Of a stretch of 64,000 nucleotides of DNA, positions 1 through 8,377 are shown piece after piece. A model generated the notes under the pieces. The model did not search any database. It worked only from the letters and a program-made list of their open reading frames with translations, and was not told the origin of the DNA. Both the position numbers and the translations under genes were made by a program. The DNA is taken from assembly GCF_030376605.1 (NCBI RefSeq), contig NZ_JARRAE010000010.1, forward strand, positions 1 through 64,000, in the 5' to 3' direction. This DNA is from Pseudochrobactrum sp. sp1633. Its GTDB lineage: Bacteria > Pseudomonadota > Alphaproteobacteria > Rhizobiales > Rhizobiaceae. Within the stretch, counting starts at the first letter, position 1. Every line of letters starts with the position of its first letter.

Positions 1-892
1 CATCTCCGGTTACGTTCGTTACGACGCATCTTTCGGTGATGATCCATACAGCGGCGAAGAGCTGGGTACATGGTCGAAGAATACCCGTTTCACACTGCGT
101 ACACACACAGCGGCTGAAACTGAGCTGGGCACACTGAAGACCTACACAGAAAACCGTTTCAACTTCGGTGATGGCGTAGATGGTAAGCATACTCTGAAGC
201 ATGCAATCATTCAGCTCGGTGGCCTGACAATCGGTAAAACCGATTCAGCTTTCCACACATTTACCGGTTACCTCGGCGACATCATCAACGATGACGTTGT
301 AGATGCAGGCCTCTACAACACCAACCTGATCAGCTACACCTTCACTGGCGGTAACGGCTTCTCGGCTATTATCTCTGCTGAACAGGGCGAAGTTAAAGGC
401 TTCTCCCATAAAGGCGTTGGCTATGATGCTGTTATCGACGACTACATGCCACATGTTGTTGGTGGTCTGAAGTTCGAACAGGCTTGGGGTTCGATCGCTG
501 GTGTTGCAGCTTACGACTCTGAAATCGAAGAGTGGGCTGGTAAAGTTCGCCTCGATGTAAACGTAACAGACCAGTTCTCCGCATGGGTACAGGGCGGTTA
601 TTCTTCTTATGAAGGTAACTACGGCATGTACGGCCGTTGGGGTGGCGATTGGGCTGTTTGGGGTGGTCTGAAGTATAAGGCAACCGACAAAGCAACTTTC
701 AACCTGCAGGCTGCTTACGAAGATTTCGGCAAAACTGCTGTTGCTGCAAACGTAGCTTACCAGCTGGTTCCAGGCTTCACAATTACTCCTGAAATCAACT
801 ACACCACATGGAAAAAAGACCATCCAGCTCGTCTGGCTGGCGGCGAAAAAGACGCTTTCGGTGGTATCATCCGCTTCCAGCGTTCTTTCTAA
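1..892 (+). CDS. Outer-membrane porin, 3' portion (Omp2/Porin_2 family)
   Basis: This is a general diffusion porin of the outer membrane, of the Brucella Omp2a/Omp2b type (Porin_2). The frame is open from base 2 to the stop at 892, giving about 296 residues, so the signal peptide and first strands lie outside the window. The visible part shows alternating hydrophobic and polar residues typical of beta-strands, many Gly/Tyr/Trp residues (for example [10 protein letters not shown] near the left edge and [15 protein letters not shown]), and the C-terminal FQRSF ending in Phe, the signature recognised by the outer-membrane assembly machinery. A strong terminator follows. Codon use is very biased, as expected for an abundant envelope protein. 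Family is confident; which paralogue it is cannot be decided from a partial gene. Confidence 0.9.
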   Translation, partial: ISGYVRYDASFGDDPYSGEELGTWSKNTRFTLRTHTAAETELGTLKTYTENRFNFGDGVDGKHTLKHAIIQLGGLTIGKTDSAFHTFTGYLGDIINDDVVDAGLYNTNLISYTFTGGNGFSAIISAEQGEVKGFSHKGVGYDAVIDDYMPHVVGGLKFEQAWGSIAGVAAYDSEIEEWAGKVRLDVNVTDQFSAWVQGGYSSYEGNYGMYGRWGGDWAVWGGLKYKATDKATFNLQAAYEDFGKTAVAANVAYQLVPGFTITPEINYTTWKKDHPARLAGGEKDAFGGIIRFQRSF

Positions 893-917
893 GCCATTGG
901 TTTAGTTAAGGAATAAG

Positions 918-946
918 TACCAGCGGGGTGACCCGCTGGTATTTTC
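918..946 (+). terminator. Rho-independent terminator after the porin gene
   Basis: A perfect 10-bp stem, TACCAGCGGG pairing with CCCGCTGGTA, with a 4-nt GTGA loop, is followed by a short T-rich run. It sits 25 bp after the porin stop codon. Confidence 0.85.
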
Positions 947-1175
947 GTCTCAGATGAGGCGTTCAAGCGGGGACCATCTTTCACGAGATGCGCTTAGAAT
1001 ATTCAGTATGAACTTTTTGTGTGGAAAAGGCGGAATTAAGACTTTTCGAGGGGGCTCGACAGAAATCTAACCAGAGTGGTTATACAATGGTGCTCTATCA
1101 AAATTGTTCCCCGGACTTGTTTTATTCCTTGGTTGGCTCTAAAGCTCCTCACCATTCAAACGGCTGGGGGGCCCT

Positions 1176-2105
1176 ATGATGGAGCTAAATCGGGACATTT
1201 CGATCGAAAATGCTGATAACTTTGCGCCTGTTCTTGGCTATAATTTAAGTTTCACATCTTCGAACACAAAAACGCATCGTATTGTAAGTCAGTATTCTGT
1301 TACTGATTTATCCGAACGCTACCTCAATATTTTATGGGACGACGGTTCTCATAAATACAATGTGAGGTTGTTTCTCGGTGAGATAAATGAAATTCTGAAG
1401 GGGGAGCGTTTCAGTGGCTTTAGCCAGGAAATGCTCGACAGAATTATCGGTTCCCTGCGTGAGCGCAATAACAGCAATGCAACCATCAATAGAAAGATGG
1501 CTGCACTTAGCAAGTTACTGCGAAAGGCGTATAAGATGGGGGACATCTTTAGCCTGCCGGAGTTCATTCGTCAGAAAGAGCGGGCAGGGCGGATTCGTTT
1601 TCTGGAACTTGAAGAAGAAGCACGACTGTTTTCTGCAATTAAAGCGCGATGTGAGCATAGCTATCGTCTGGCTGTCTTTCTGGTCGACACAGGTTGCCGA
1701 CTCGGTGAGGCTATCGGTCTGACATGGAATGATCTTCATGATCCGCGCGTCACGTTCTGGCTCACCAAATCGAATCGCAGCCGCACAGTTCCATTGACAA
1801 AACGTGCAAGAAAAAGCTGCCAGATCGTTGTCGACCGGCATAAAGGGCCGTTCTCGATGCTCACTCAGGTTGAGTTTCGCGCGGTCTGGAATGATGCCAA
1901 ATATGAAGTTGGCCTTGGTACCGATACGCAGGTCGTGCCTCATATTCTTCGTCACACTTGTGCATCTCGTCTGGTTCGCTGCGGTATTGATATTCGTCGT
2001 GTTCAGATGTGGCTTGGTCACCAGACACTTCAGATGACTATGCGTTATGCCCATCTTGCGACGAATGACCTTGATAGTTGCGTAAAAGTGCTGGAAGTCC
2101 GCTGA
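1176..2105 (+). CDS. Tyrosine recombinase / phage-type integrase
   Basis: Site-specific recombinase of the tyrosine (XerC/lambda Int) family, 309 aa. All catalytic residues can be placed: Arg175 in DTGCRLGEAIGLTW, Lys198 in the beta-hairpin TKSNRSR, His256 and Arg259 in HILRHTCASRL, His282 in WLGHQ and the nucleophile Tyr291 in MRYAHL. The N-terminal 150 residues form the SAM-like core-binding domain (TINRKMAALSKLLRKAY). The start is the first ATG of an ATG-ATG pair; a GGGGGG stretch upstream may act as ribosome-binding site. It stands alone: no excisionase, phage structural gene or tRNA is adjacent, so it looks like the relic of an integrated element or a domesticated recombinase. Its codon use is more AT-rich than the porin before it. 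A long hairpin begins 6 bp after its stop. Confidence 0.93.
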   Translation: MMELNRDISIENADNFAPVLGYNLSFTSSNTKTHRIVSQYSVTDLSERYLNILWDDGSHKYNVRLFLGEINEILKGERFSGFSQEMLDRIIGSLRERNNSNATINRKMAALSKLLRKAYKMGDIFSLPEFIRQKERAGRIRFLELEEEARLFSAIKARCEHSYRLAVFLVDTGCRLGEAIGLTWNDLHDPRVTFWLTKSNRSRTVPLTKRARKSCQIVVDRHKGPFSMLTQVEFRAVWNDAKYEVGLGTDTQVVPHILRHTCASRLVRCGIDIRRVQMWLGHQTLQMTMRYAHLATNDLDSCVKVLEVR

Positions 2106-2110
2106 TTATA

Positions 2111-2162
2111 GTTGTTTTCACATTATTGCACATCGTTGATGTGCGATAATGTGTGAAGCAAC
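2111..2162. repeat. Long imperfect inverted repeat just after the integrase
   Basis: Arms 2111-2134 and 2138-2162 (GTTGTTTTCACATTATTG... and ...ATAATGTGTGAAGCAAC) pair almost completely around a 3-nt GTT loop. There is no T-run, so it is a poor intrinsic terminator. It could be a recombination site, a transcript-end structure or a binding site. Confidence 0.7.
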
Positions 2163-2577
2163 TCTGTCAGTGCGGGTGAAGCAGGGCAGGTATGTATTTG
2201 CCTGCTGAAAATAGCGACTCATATCTCGATGAAACACTTTTTATGCAGGCCATGATGCTTGTTCTCCGGTTCAGCCGGAAACACAGCAATCTATATGGGT
2301 TGGCCTGCTATAATCCTGTTCAAGCGTAATATTCTATCTGTAGTATGAATTTTGATCCGGTTGGCATTTCCTTGCTACCGGTATCAGAGCGTTTTAGTTG
2401 AATCTGAAACACTGAAAATGCTCTGTTTTTTGAGTTGGGCCACGCAGTTTGCCCGAAATCGCTTCACAGTTTTCGGATTGCACTTTAGATATAGCAACTC
2501 GAATTGAAGGAATTCGCACCGTCAGCAATCGCATTGCTGACGCGCTGTTTGGGATTCTATGTGACAAGGTTGAGACT
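2163..2577. other. Intergenic region with a REP-like palindrome
   Basis: No convincing gene in this stretch. An open frame extends the DUF423 gene upstream to a TTG at 2449, but it has no family match in that part and no good ribosome-binding site. The only clear structure is the AGAGC...GCTCT palindrome at 2386-2424. Confidence 0.6.
2386..2430. repeat. AGAGC...GCTCT palindrome, REP-like, followed by a T-run
   Basis: AGAGCGTTTTAGT and ACTGAAAATGCTCT form an imperfect stem with TTTTTT directly after it. The AGAGCATTT-type arm resembles short palindromic repeats common between genes in Brucella and Rhizobium relatives. Further partial copies are seen near 7590-7600 and 21630-21640. It could also end transcripts coming from the integrase side. 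Confidence 0.5.
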
Positions 2578-2937
2578 ATGGTTGCGGGTGGCGAACGTCT
2601 TTTTCTGTTTTTTGGTGGCATATCCGGTGCGGGGGCTATGGCAAGTTATGCAGCCTCAGCACACGGTGATCATGCGTTTTTGGGGGTAGTCGCACCGATT
2701 TTACTGGGGCATGCCGCAGCATTTTTAGGTTTTGCATTCTTAAGTGCAAGGAGCCGCGCAGTTTATTGGTCAGCCGTGCTGGTTTTGATCGGTCTAGTTC
2801 TGTTTTCCGGTGATTTGATTCTGCGGGATCTGACAGGGAACAGATTGTTTGCTATGGCTGCACCACTGGGCGGCACATTAATGATTGGCGGATGGCTGAT
2901 GACTGCGCTCTGCGCCTTTCTCCCATCAAAAAACTGA
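2578..2937 (+). CDS. DUF423 family small membrane protein
   Basis: A 119-aa integral membrane protein of the DUF423 family, whose function is unknown. Four hydrophobic segments are visible: LFLFFGGISGAGAMASY, the VVAPILLGHAAAFLGF region, YWSAVLVLIGLVLFSGDLI and GTLMIGGWLMTALCAFL. The pattern FSGDLILRDLTG followed by APLGGTLMIGGW matches the conserved second half of the family; the family's N-terminal GAFGAHG motif is degenerate here (ASYAASAHG). I chose the ATG at 2578 because it gives the usual family length and has AAGG about 8 nt upstream. The frame is open further upstream to a TTG at 2449, but that extension is not membrane-like. It stands alone, with a terminator about 140 bp downstream. 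Confidence 0.75.
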   Translation: MVAGGERLFLFFGGISGAGAMASYAASAHGDHAFLGVVAPILLGHAAAFLGFAFLSARSRAVYWSAVLVLIGLVLFSGDLILRDLTGNRLFAMAAPLGGTLMIGGWLMTALCAFLPSKN

Positions 2938-3071
2938 AGAAAACCATTTTAAAGTGCAACAATTACCCCGTGTAATCTGCACTAACCAAAGCGGACGCTG
3001 AAATTAGGGGCCTTCGCAGTTGGTATGTGTTCAGATCATCATCAGTCAGTGTCTGATATTGGTCATTTAAC

Positions 3072-3115
3072 AAAAAAGCCGTGCTGCAATTTTGCAGTGC
3101 GGCTTTTGGTTGTTT
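3072..3115 (+). terminator. Rho-independent terminator between convergent genes
   Basis: AAAAAAGCCGTGCTGCA pairs with TGCAGTGCGGCTTTT (one G-U type mismatch region) and is followed by a T-rich tract. A-rich on one side and T-rich on the other, it may serve both the DUF423 gene and the convergent transglycosylase gene. Confidence 0.75.
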
Positions 3116-3165
3116 TTATGCATGACCCTGAGGCGGTAGTGCAATTGCGATAGAACGAATACGCT

Positions 3166-5286
3166 CTAGCCGCGTCGACCGCTCACAAGATCCTGCTGAA
3201 TATTGGCGTTGCCATAGAGGCGTGATTTGTAAACGGCATAGTTTTCCATCACGCGCTGCACATAATTGCGGGTTTCGGTGTAGGGAATCCGCTCAATCCA
3301 GTCCACAACCTGATCAAGATTCTGTCCGCGCGGGTCACCGTATTTTGCAATCCACTCGCTGGCACGTCTTGGACCCGCATTATATCCGGCAAAAGTCAGA
3401 ATATAAGAACCGTTAAACCGTTCAATCTGCTCGCCGAGATAATGGGCGCCAAGTGTCGCATTATATGCAGCGTCCGTTGTCAGACGTTTATCGGAATAAG
3501 CAAGACCGGCACGTTGTGCAACGCCCTTGGCTGTGCCCGGTAAAAGCTGCAACAGTCCGCGCGCACCGGCGCTGGAAACCGCAGATATATTGAATTCACT
3601 TTCCTGACGGGCAATCGCATAGGCGAGGGCTGCACCGGAGCCTTTGATATTGGCATTGGCCGGAATTGCGCCGGTCGGATGGGAAAGTGCGCCGACGTCC
3701 AGCCCGCGACCAGCAGCAACTTTGCCGACACGCAGTGACAGATAGTGGTTGCTGTTGCGCTCAGCCATCACAGCGAGAAGAGCGAGTTCGCCGGTGCTGC
3801 TCAGTTCCTGCGCCATGTTGATATAAAGGCTTTGAGCGCGGTTGCCATAGCCGATCGCTTCAAGGCGACGGATTGCACGAACCGGTTCGCGGCTGTCAAA
3901 ACGCTCACGATCTGTGGCGCTTGGTTTAGGATAAGGCAATTGCAAAACATTGTTGCCAAGTTTTGCGGCAGCCAGCTGACCATAGAAAGATGTGCCGTAA
4001 TAGGATGCGCGCTGATACATTTGCTTTGCATTGCCGCCACCACCGGCTTCTGCGGCGCGTCCCATCCAATAATAGGCGCGGGAAGCAGACATCGGGCGGG
4101 ACGAAATTTCAGCGATACGTGTAAAATGCTTCTGCGCAGTCGACGCATCATTTAATGCGCGCAACGCATACCAACCGGCATGAAACTCTGCGTCTGCAGC
4201 CATCGTTGGTGTTTCTGCACTGTGGGCAGCCGCCAGACGATAGGCAATCTGCGGCTTGCCGATGTCCAGCAATTCGCGGGAAAGCACGCGACGCTCAGTC
4301 CACCATGCATCGGGATCAACCAGCGATTTGGCATCACGCGGAGCTTTCAGCATCAGATTGGCCGCTTCAGTATAACGCTCGGTGCGGCGTAAATGCTGAA
4401 TCTTTATATATAAATAGGCGGGGTTTGACTGCCATGAGGCATGCACGGCATTCAGCTTTTGTGCAGCATCCGGTGCGCGTTTGTTAACAGCAACAAAAGC
4501 CGCATAAAGTGATTCAGCATTTGCCGGTGCCGCTAACCGTGCTGCGGACTGCATACGGTTATCATAAAGCATACGCAGAAACCGCGCCTGATTATCCTCT
4601 TTGGTCAAAACACCGGAAAACTCGCGTAAAACCAGTGCTTCATCTTTATTGTCCAGCTTGGCTTTTGCCCACCACGGCGCAATCAACTGGCGCGCAGCAC
4701 TGCGATTTCCGCTGGCAAGATAAGCACGGCCTAACAGGATCATGCCTTCTGTCGTTTGCGGAGTGCGATTTCCGAGATAAGAGATAACAGTGCCGGCCGG
4801 TGCGTTTTCACGATAGAGCGCCCGTTCGGTGTTGCGCTGAACCGTCGTCATGCCCGGCCATCCGCGCAGTTCTGCGGCAGCAGAAGCGATATCACCGCTC
4901 GACAGGCCATCAGCACCCGACAAGGCTAATGCCCAGGTGAGAATATTACGGTCAAGATCTCCGGCAGGCATTCCGTTGCGAATGGCCAGAGCACGGCGGG
5001 CGTCTTTAGCAGAAAGAGCATCAAGGGCAGTTTTGAGGCTGCCATTCATCGCCGCCGGTGCCTGGGTCCGCGGAATAGTCGCTGTGGTTGTCGGATCAGG
5101 CCGCATCATCGGGGCGGGCATGTTGCGCATTATGGTTGGTGCAAAGGGGCGCAACAAAGGTGTTGGCACATTTTCGGCTTCCTGAGCATTAGCCGTCAGT
5201 ATATTCGTTGCCATACTTGCACATAGAAGTGTAAGGGCTAAAAAACGCTGATCTGGTTTCTGTCCGAAAAGTGCAAATTTACGCAT
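3166..5286 (-). CDS. Soluble lytic murein transglycosylase (Slt70-like)
   Basis: Periplasmic enzyme that cleaves the MurNAc-GlcNAc bond of peptidoglycan with formation of 1,6-anhydro-MurNAc. From the ATG at 5286 the product is 706 aa: a signal peptide (MRKFALFGQ..., hydrophobic core LALTLLCASMATNILTA, likely cleavage after NAQ or TANA), a long alpha-helical TPR-like superhelix from about residue 80 to 520, then a C-terminal SLT domain. The catalytic Glu is E562 in RQESEFN, followed by the family motifs GLLQLLPGTAKGVA and FAGYNAGPRRA. An upstream in-frame TTG at 5316 would add ten residues but spoils the signal peptide. It is monocistronic on the minus strand, with a 727-bp gap to dapA. Confidence 0.93.
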   Translation of the reverse strand: MRKFALFGQKPDQRFLALTLLCASMATNILTANAQEAENVPTPLLRPFAPTIMRNMPAPMMRPDPTTTATIPRTQAPAAMNGSLKTALDALSAKDARRALAIRNGMPAGDLDRNILTWALALSGADGLSSGDIASAAAELRGWPGMTTVQRNTERALYRENAPAGTVISYLGNRTPQTTEGMILLGRAYLASGNRSAARQLIAPWWAKAKLDNKDEALVLREFSGVLTKEDNQARFLRMLYDNRMQSAARLAAPANAESLYAAFVAVNKRAPDAAQKLNAVHASWQSNPAYLYIKIQHLRRTERYTEAANLMLKAPRDAKSLVDPDAWWTERRVLSRELLDIGKPQIAYRLAAAHSAETPTMAADAEFHAGWYALRALNDASTAQKHFTRIAEISSRPMSASRAYYWMGRAAEAGGGGNAKQMYQRASYYGTSFYGQLAAAKLGNNVLQLPYPKPSATDRERFDSREPVRAIRRLEAIGYGNRAQSLYINMAQELSSTGELALLAVMAERNSNHYLSLRVGKVAAGRGLDVGALSHPTGAIPANANIKGSGAALAYAIARQESEFNISAVSSAGARGLLQLLPGTAKGVAQRAGLAYSDKRLTTDAAYNATLGAHYLGEQIERFNGSYILTFAGYNAGPRRASEWIAKYGDPRGQNLDQVVDWIERIPYTETRNYVQRVMENYAVYKSRLYGNANIQQDLVSGRRG

Positions 5287-6013
5287 TACAAATCCGTTAT
5301 AACCCTGTTGAAGCAAATTTAAGGCAGATTTTAAAGATATTCGAGCAAAAACTGAGAGTTATAGAAATACCGTTCTATGGAATAAACGGGCTCTGAATAT
5401 GTTGATAACTGGCGCTGCCTGTGGTTCTGATTCAAGGACTATAAGCCAGATCTGTGAAGGCAGAGTTAATGAAGCCTTACCTTAAATAGGGCATAGCTTT
5501 GGTTGGCATATTCACAATGCGAAGCGCCAAAGTTTTGCCGGTATTAACTGGTCTTTATTCGGGAAAGAACACCCAAATCAGTGATTTGCTTGTTGAATGT
5601 TTTCGTCATTTCGCTCAATGACTTGCGTCGTTTAGACGAAAACAGGACCTATTTTCGGCATAGTGATGAATTGCTAACGGATATGTATAAAACCGCTTGA
5701 TCCGTCAGAATTGCAAGACTATGGTGCAGCACTTTTCATAAACAGATGGTGATACCATCATTCTGTATGCGGCTGTAAAGCCTGTATGGATGGTGCCGTC
5801 ACGACTGTTGTGATGAATAGAATGACATTATTATACGCTGTATGTTTGATACGATCATATATGCAGTTTACCATATTTAATATCTCGTAATCAGGCCTTG
5901 AGCGGGCAAAATTTCAGGACTGATTACGAACTTCAAAGACTGTGTGCTCAGCTCATCTTTTGCTGATACGCAATTCATTTTAAAACTCAGGCAAACTTTT
6001 TTGGGAGTACCCG
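5287..6013. other. Long intergenic region upstream of the transglycosylase and dapA
   Basis: About 0.7 kb between divergent genes, with no open frame that looks coding on either strand. It is AT-rich towards dapA. A GGGAG ribosome-binding site lies just before dapA. Otherwise only promoter-like AT-rich stretches and weak dyads (for example around 5745-5800) are visible. A small RNA is possible but unproven. Confidence 0.6.
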
Positions 6014-6898
6014 ATGCTTAAGGGCTCAATCACGGCTATCGTCACACCATTCACCGAGCAGGGTGGGTTTGACGAAAAAGCGTTCCGTGGCCTTATAAAC
6101 TGGCAGATAGAAGAGGGAACGCACGGTTTTGTGCCAGTTGGCACAACCGGCGAGACACCGACGCTATCGCATGATGAGCACAAACGGGTGATTGAGGTTT
6201 GCGTTGAGGAAGCAAAAGGTCGTGCGCAGATTGTTGCCGGAGCAGGTTCAAACAATACTGTTGAAGCGATTGAGCTGGCGCAGCATGCTGAGGGCGCCGG
6301 TGCCGATGCGGTTCTGGTCGTGACACCTTATTATAACAAGCCAAATCAGCGCGGGCTTTATGCGCATTTTTCCGCAGTTGCCAAAGCGATTTCCATTCCG
6401 CTGGTGATTTATAATATTCCGGGTCGTTCAATCATTGATATGACACCGGAAACAATGGGTGCATTGGTGCGCGACCATAAAAATATTGTCGGCGTTAAAG
6501 ATGCGACCGGTAAAATTGAGCGCGTATCCGAACAGCGCGCAACTTGCGGCGCGGATTTCATTCAACTCTCCGGTGAAGATGCAACAGCGCTTGGCTTTAA
6601 TGCTCATGGTGGCCGCGGCTGTATTTCGGTGACATCCAATATTGCTCCGCGTCTATGCGCGCAGTTTCAAGAGGCATGTCTCGCCGGTGATTATGCAACG
6701 GCGCTGACAATTCAGGATCGCCTGATGCCATTGCATAAAGCATTGTTTATGGAGCCGAACCCGTCAGGTGTTAAATATGCTTTGGCACGTACCGGACGTA
6801 TTGAAAATCGCCTGCGCTTGCCATTGATGCCGATAGAAGCAGAAACCGCAGAGAAAATCGATGCAGCGCTGCGTCATGCAGGCTTGCTGAATCAGTAA
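6014..6898 (+). CDS. dapA: 4-hydroxy-tetrahydrodipicolinate synthase
   Basis: Cytosolic enzyme that condenses pyruvate with aspartate semialdehyde, the first committed step of lysine and meso-diaminopimelate synthesis. The 294-aa length is typical. The Schiff-base lysine is K162 in GVKDATG and the catalytic tyrosine is Y133 in [16 protein letters not shown] (41-47) and VVTPYYNKP (102-110) are the family signatures. The ribosome-binding site TTGGGAG lies 7 nt before the ATG. It precedes smpB, the order I recall for Brucella and relatives, but a terminator separates the two. Confidence 0.97.
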   Translation: MLKGSITAIVTPFTEQGGFDEKAFRGLINWQIEEGTHGFVPVGTTGETPTLSHDEHKRVIEVCVEEAKGRAQIVAGAGSNNTVEAIELAQHAEGAGADAVLVVTPYYNKPNQRGLYAHFSAVAKAISIPLVIYNIPGRSIIDMTPETMGALVRDHKNIVGVKDATGKIERVSEQRATCGADFIQLSGEDATALGFNAHGGRGCISVTSNIAPRLCAQFQEACLAGDYATALTIQDRLMPLHKALFMEPNPSGVKYALARTGRIENRLRLPLMPIEAETAEKIDAALRHAGLLNQ

Positions 6899-6959
6899 TC
6901 CTGCGCAACCGGCATAACTGAACAGTTTACGCTGTTTATTTTGCTGCAAATCACTTATG

Positions 6960-6998
6960 CCTGCCGGTACATTCACTGTGAAATCGGCAGGTTTTTTT
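6960..6998 (+). terminator. Rho-independent terminator after dapA
   Basis: CCTGCCG pairs with CGGCAGG across an 18-nt loop and is followed by eight T residues. Confidence 0.8.
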
Positions 6999-7089
6999 AT
7001 GCTTGCGGCTGTTGGTTTTTTGTAGCTAACATGCGGAAAATTAATCAAAAGCTGCTGGTAAAGTTGCGGATCAGATATATATTGCTGCC

Positions 7090-7566
7090 ATGAATACGAA
7101 AAAGAATGCGCCTGCGCGCAAAATCATCGCTGACAACCGCAAGGCACGTTATAATTTTGAGATCCTCGAAGTTATTGAGGCCGGCTTGGTTCTGTCCGGG
7201 ACCGAGGTTAAATCCTTGCGTGCCAATCAGGCGAATATTGCTGAAAGCTATGCCAGTTATGAGAATGGCGCTTTCTGGCTGATCAATTCCTATATTCCTG
7301 AATATACGCAGGGCAATCGTTTCAATCATGATCCGCGCCGTTTGCGTAAATTACTGCTCAGTGGAAGGGAAACTGTGCGATTGGCAAATTCTATCGCGCG
7401 CGATGGGATGACGGTTGTACCGCTGAAGCTCTATTTTAATGAGCGTGGCATGGTGAAGCTTGAAATTGCGCTCTCTCGCGGTAAAAAACTGCATGATAAG
7501 CGCGAGACGGAAAAGAACCGTGACTGGAACCGCGAGAAATCACGCTTGTTGCGTGATCGCGGCTAA
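7090..7566 (+). CDS. smpB: SsrA-binding protein SmpB
   Basis: Binds tmRNA and delivers it to stalled ribosomes for trans-translation. The 158-aa product is the normal size: an OB-fold core with [20 protein letters not shown], the strongly conserved [19 protein letters not shown] (tmRNA-binding surface), and a basic C-terminal tail ([19 protein letters not shown]) that enters the ribosomal A site. A hairpin terminator follows directly. The tmRNA gene itself was not recognised in this window. Confidence 0.97.
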   Translation: MNTKKNAPARKIIADNRKARYNFEILEVIEAGLVLSGTEVKSLRANQANIAESYASYENGAFWLINSYIPEYTQGNRFNHDPRRLRKLLLSGRETVRLANSIARDGMTVVPLKLYFNERGMVKLEIALSRGKKLHDKRETEKNRDWNREKSRLLRDRG

Positions 7567-7612
7567 GGTATTTCCGAGTCAAAACCGGAAATGCTCCAAA
7601 TTGCTGAAAGTT

Positions 7613-7646
7613 CAAAGCCCTGTCTGCTTCAGATGGGGCTTTTTGT
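7613..7646 (+). terminator. Rho-independent terminator after smpB
   Basis: AAAGCCCTGTCTG and AGATGGGGCTTT pair around a CTTC-type loop, followed by a T-run. Confidence 0.75.
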
Positions 7647-7659
7647 ATTTGAGAAATAA

Positions 7660-8361
7660 TCAGTGTTGATTATCGTTGAGATAATCACGCACATTTTCGA
7701 AAACGCCATGAAACATGGCTTCCGTCAACACGCCTGTATTGGTGTTGTAGCGCGAGCAGTGATAGCTGGAAAAAATCCGCAAAGACCCGATATTGGTCTG
7801 GGCGGCATGGCCGAATTTATGTTTCGCAACGGGTTGGCCAAGGGCACGAATAGTGGACTGATGCGCTATTGTACCGAGTGTTACAATGGCCTGCAGATTT
7901 GGGAGGCCGGTAATAAACGGCGTCAGGAACTGCCGGCAGGTATTAATTTCGGCGCCGGTAGGTTTGTTTTCCGGCGGGACACAGCGAACAGCGTTGACGA
8001 TGGCGCAATCATTGAGCGTCAGCGTATCATCAGGACGTGCTTCGAAATTGCCCCGAGCGAAATTATATTTTTTTAAAGTGGAGTAGAGCAGGTCACCCGC
8101 ATAGTCGCCGGTAAATGGTCGCCCTGTGCGGTTCGCCCCGCGCAAACCCGGCGCAAGACCAATAATCAGCAAACGCACACGCTCAGGAAAAGCGGGCAGG
8201 GTGGTTGTCTGTACTGCTGTTGCGCTATTCTGCGGGGCGGTCGGCAGAAATGCCGGAACCGGCGCATTGTGCCATGAAGGCTCATTGCCCCGCCAGACTT
8301 GTATAAAGTCATGGAGGCGGGGACAAAATGCGCAATCGCGGGATGGTTCCGAATTTAACAA
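7660..8361 (-). CDS. Uracil-DNA glycosylase, family 5 (UDGb), Fe-S type
   Basis: Removes uracil and other deaminated bases from DNA in base-excision repair. The 233-aa product has the [4Fe-4S] ligand set C10-x2-C13 (CAFC), C127 (NAVRCVPPENKP) and C142 (NTCRQFL). Motif 1 is GLAPGLRGANRTGRPFTGD (68-86); in place of the catalytic Asp of family 1 or 4 it shows Ala/Pro, the mark of family 5. Motif 2 is SSYHCSRYNTNTG with His201. An in-frame TGA only three codons upstream leaves the TTG at 8361 as the only start that keeps the CxxC pair. The gene begins 16 bp after the NYN-domain gene, so the two are probably co-transcribed. The weak TTG start without a clear Shine-Dalgarno suggests low expression or coupling. 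Confidence 0.9.
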   Translation of the reverse strand: MLNSEPSRDCAFCPRLHDFIQVWRGNEPSWHNAPVPAFLPTAPQNSATAVQTTTLPAFPERVRLLIIGLAPGLRGANRTGRPFTGDYAGDLLYSTLKKYNFARGNFEARPDDTLTLNDCAIVNAVRCVPPENKPTGAEINTCRQFLTPFITGLPNLQAIVTLGTIAHQSTIRALGQPVAKHKFGHAAQTNIGSLRIFSSYHCSRYNTNTGVLTEAMFHGVFENVRDYLNDNQH

Positions 8362-8377
8362 GGCCGGTCAGAAGAGC

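Noticed and set aside
893-1175. Attachment site or tRNA fragment upstream of the integrase
   Set aside because: No tRNA-like sequence and no direct repeat of this stretch was found on the other side of the integrase.
2111-2162. Integron attC site at the hairpin after the integrase
   Set aside because: attC ends should read RYYYAAC ... GTTRRRY; here the ends have the opposite polarity, and the integrase lacks an obvious integron-specific insert.
2449-2577. Longer N-terminus for the DUF423 gene from the TTG at 2449
   Set aside because: The added 43 residues are not hydrophobic or family-like, and part of the region forms the REP-like palindrome's flank; the ATG at 2578 has better spacing.
5466-5486. 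CtrA-like site TTAA-N7-TTAC upstream of the transglycosylase
   Set aside because: One arm deviates from TTAA-N7-TTAA and single near-matches are expected by chance in AT-rich intergenic DNA.
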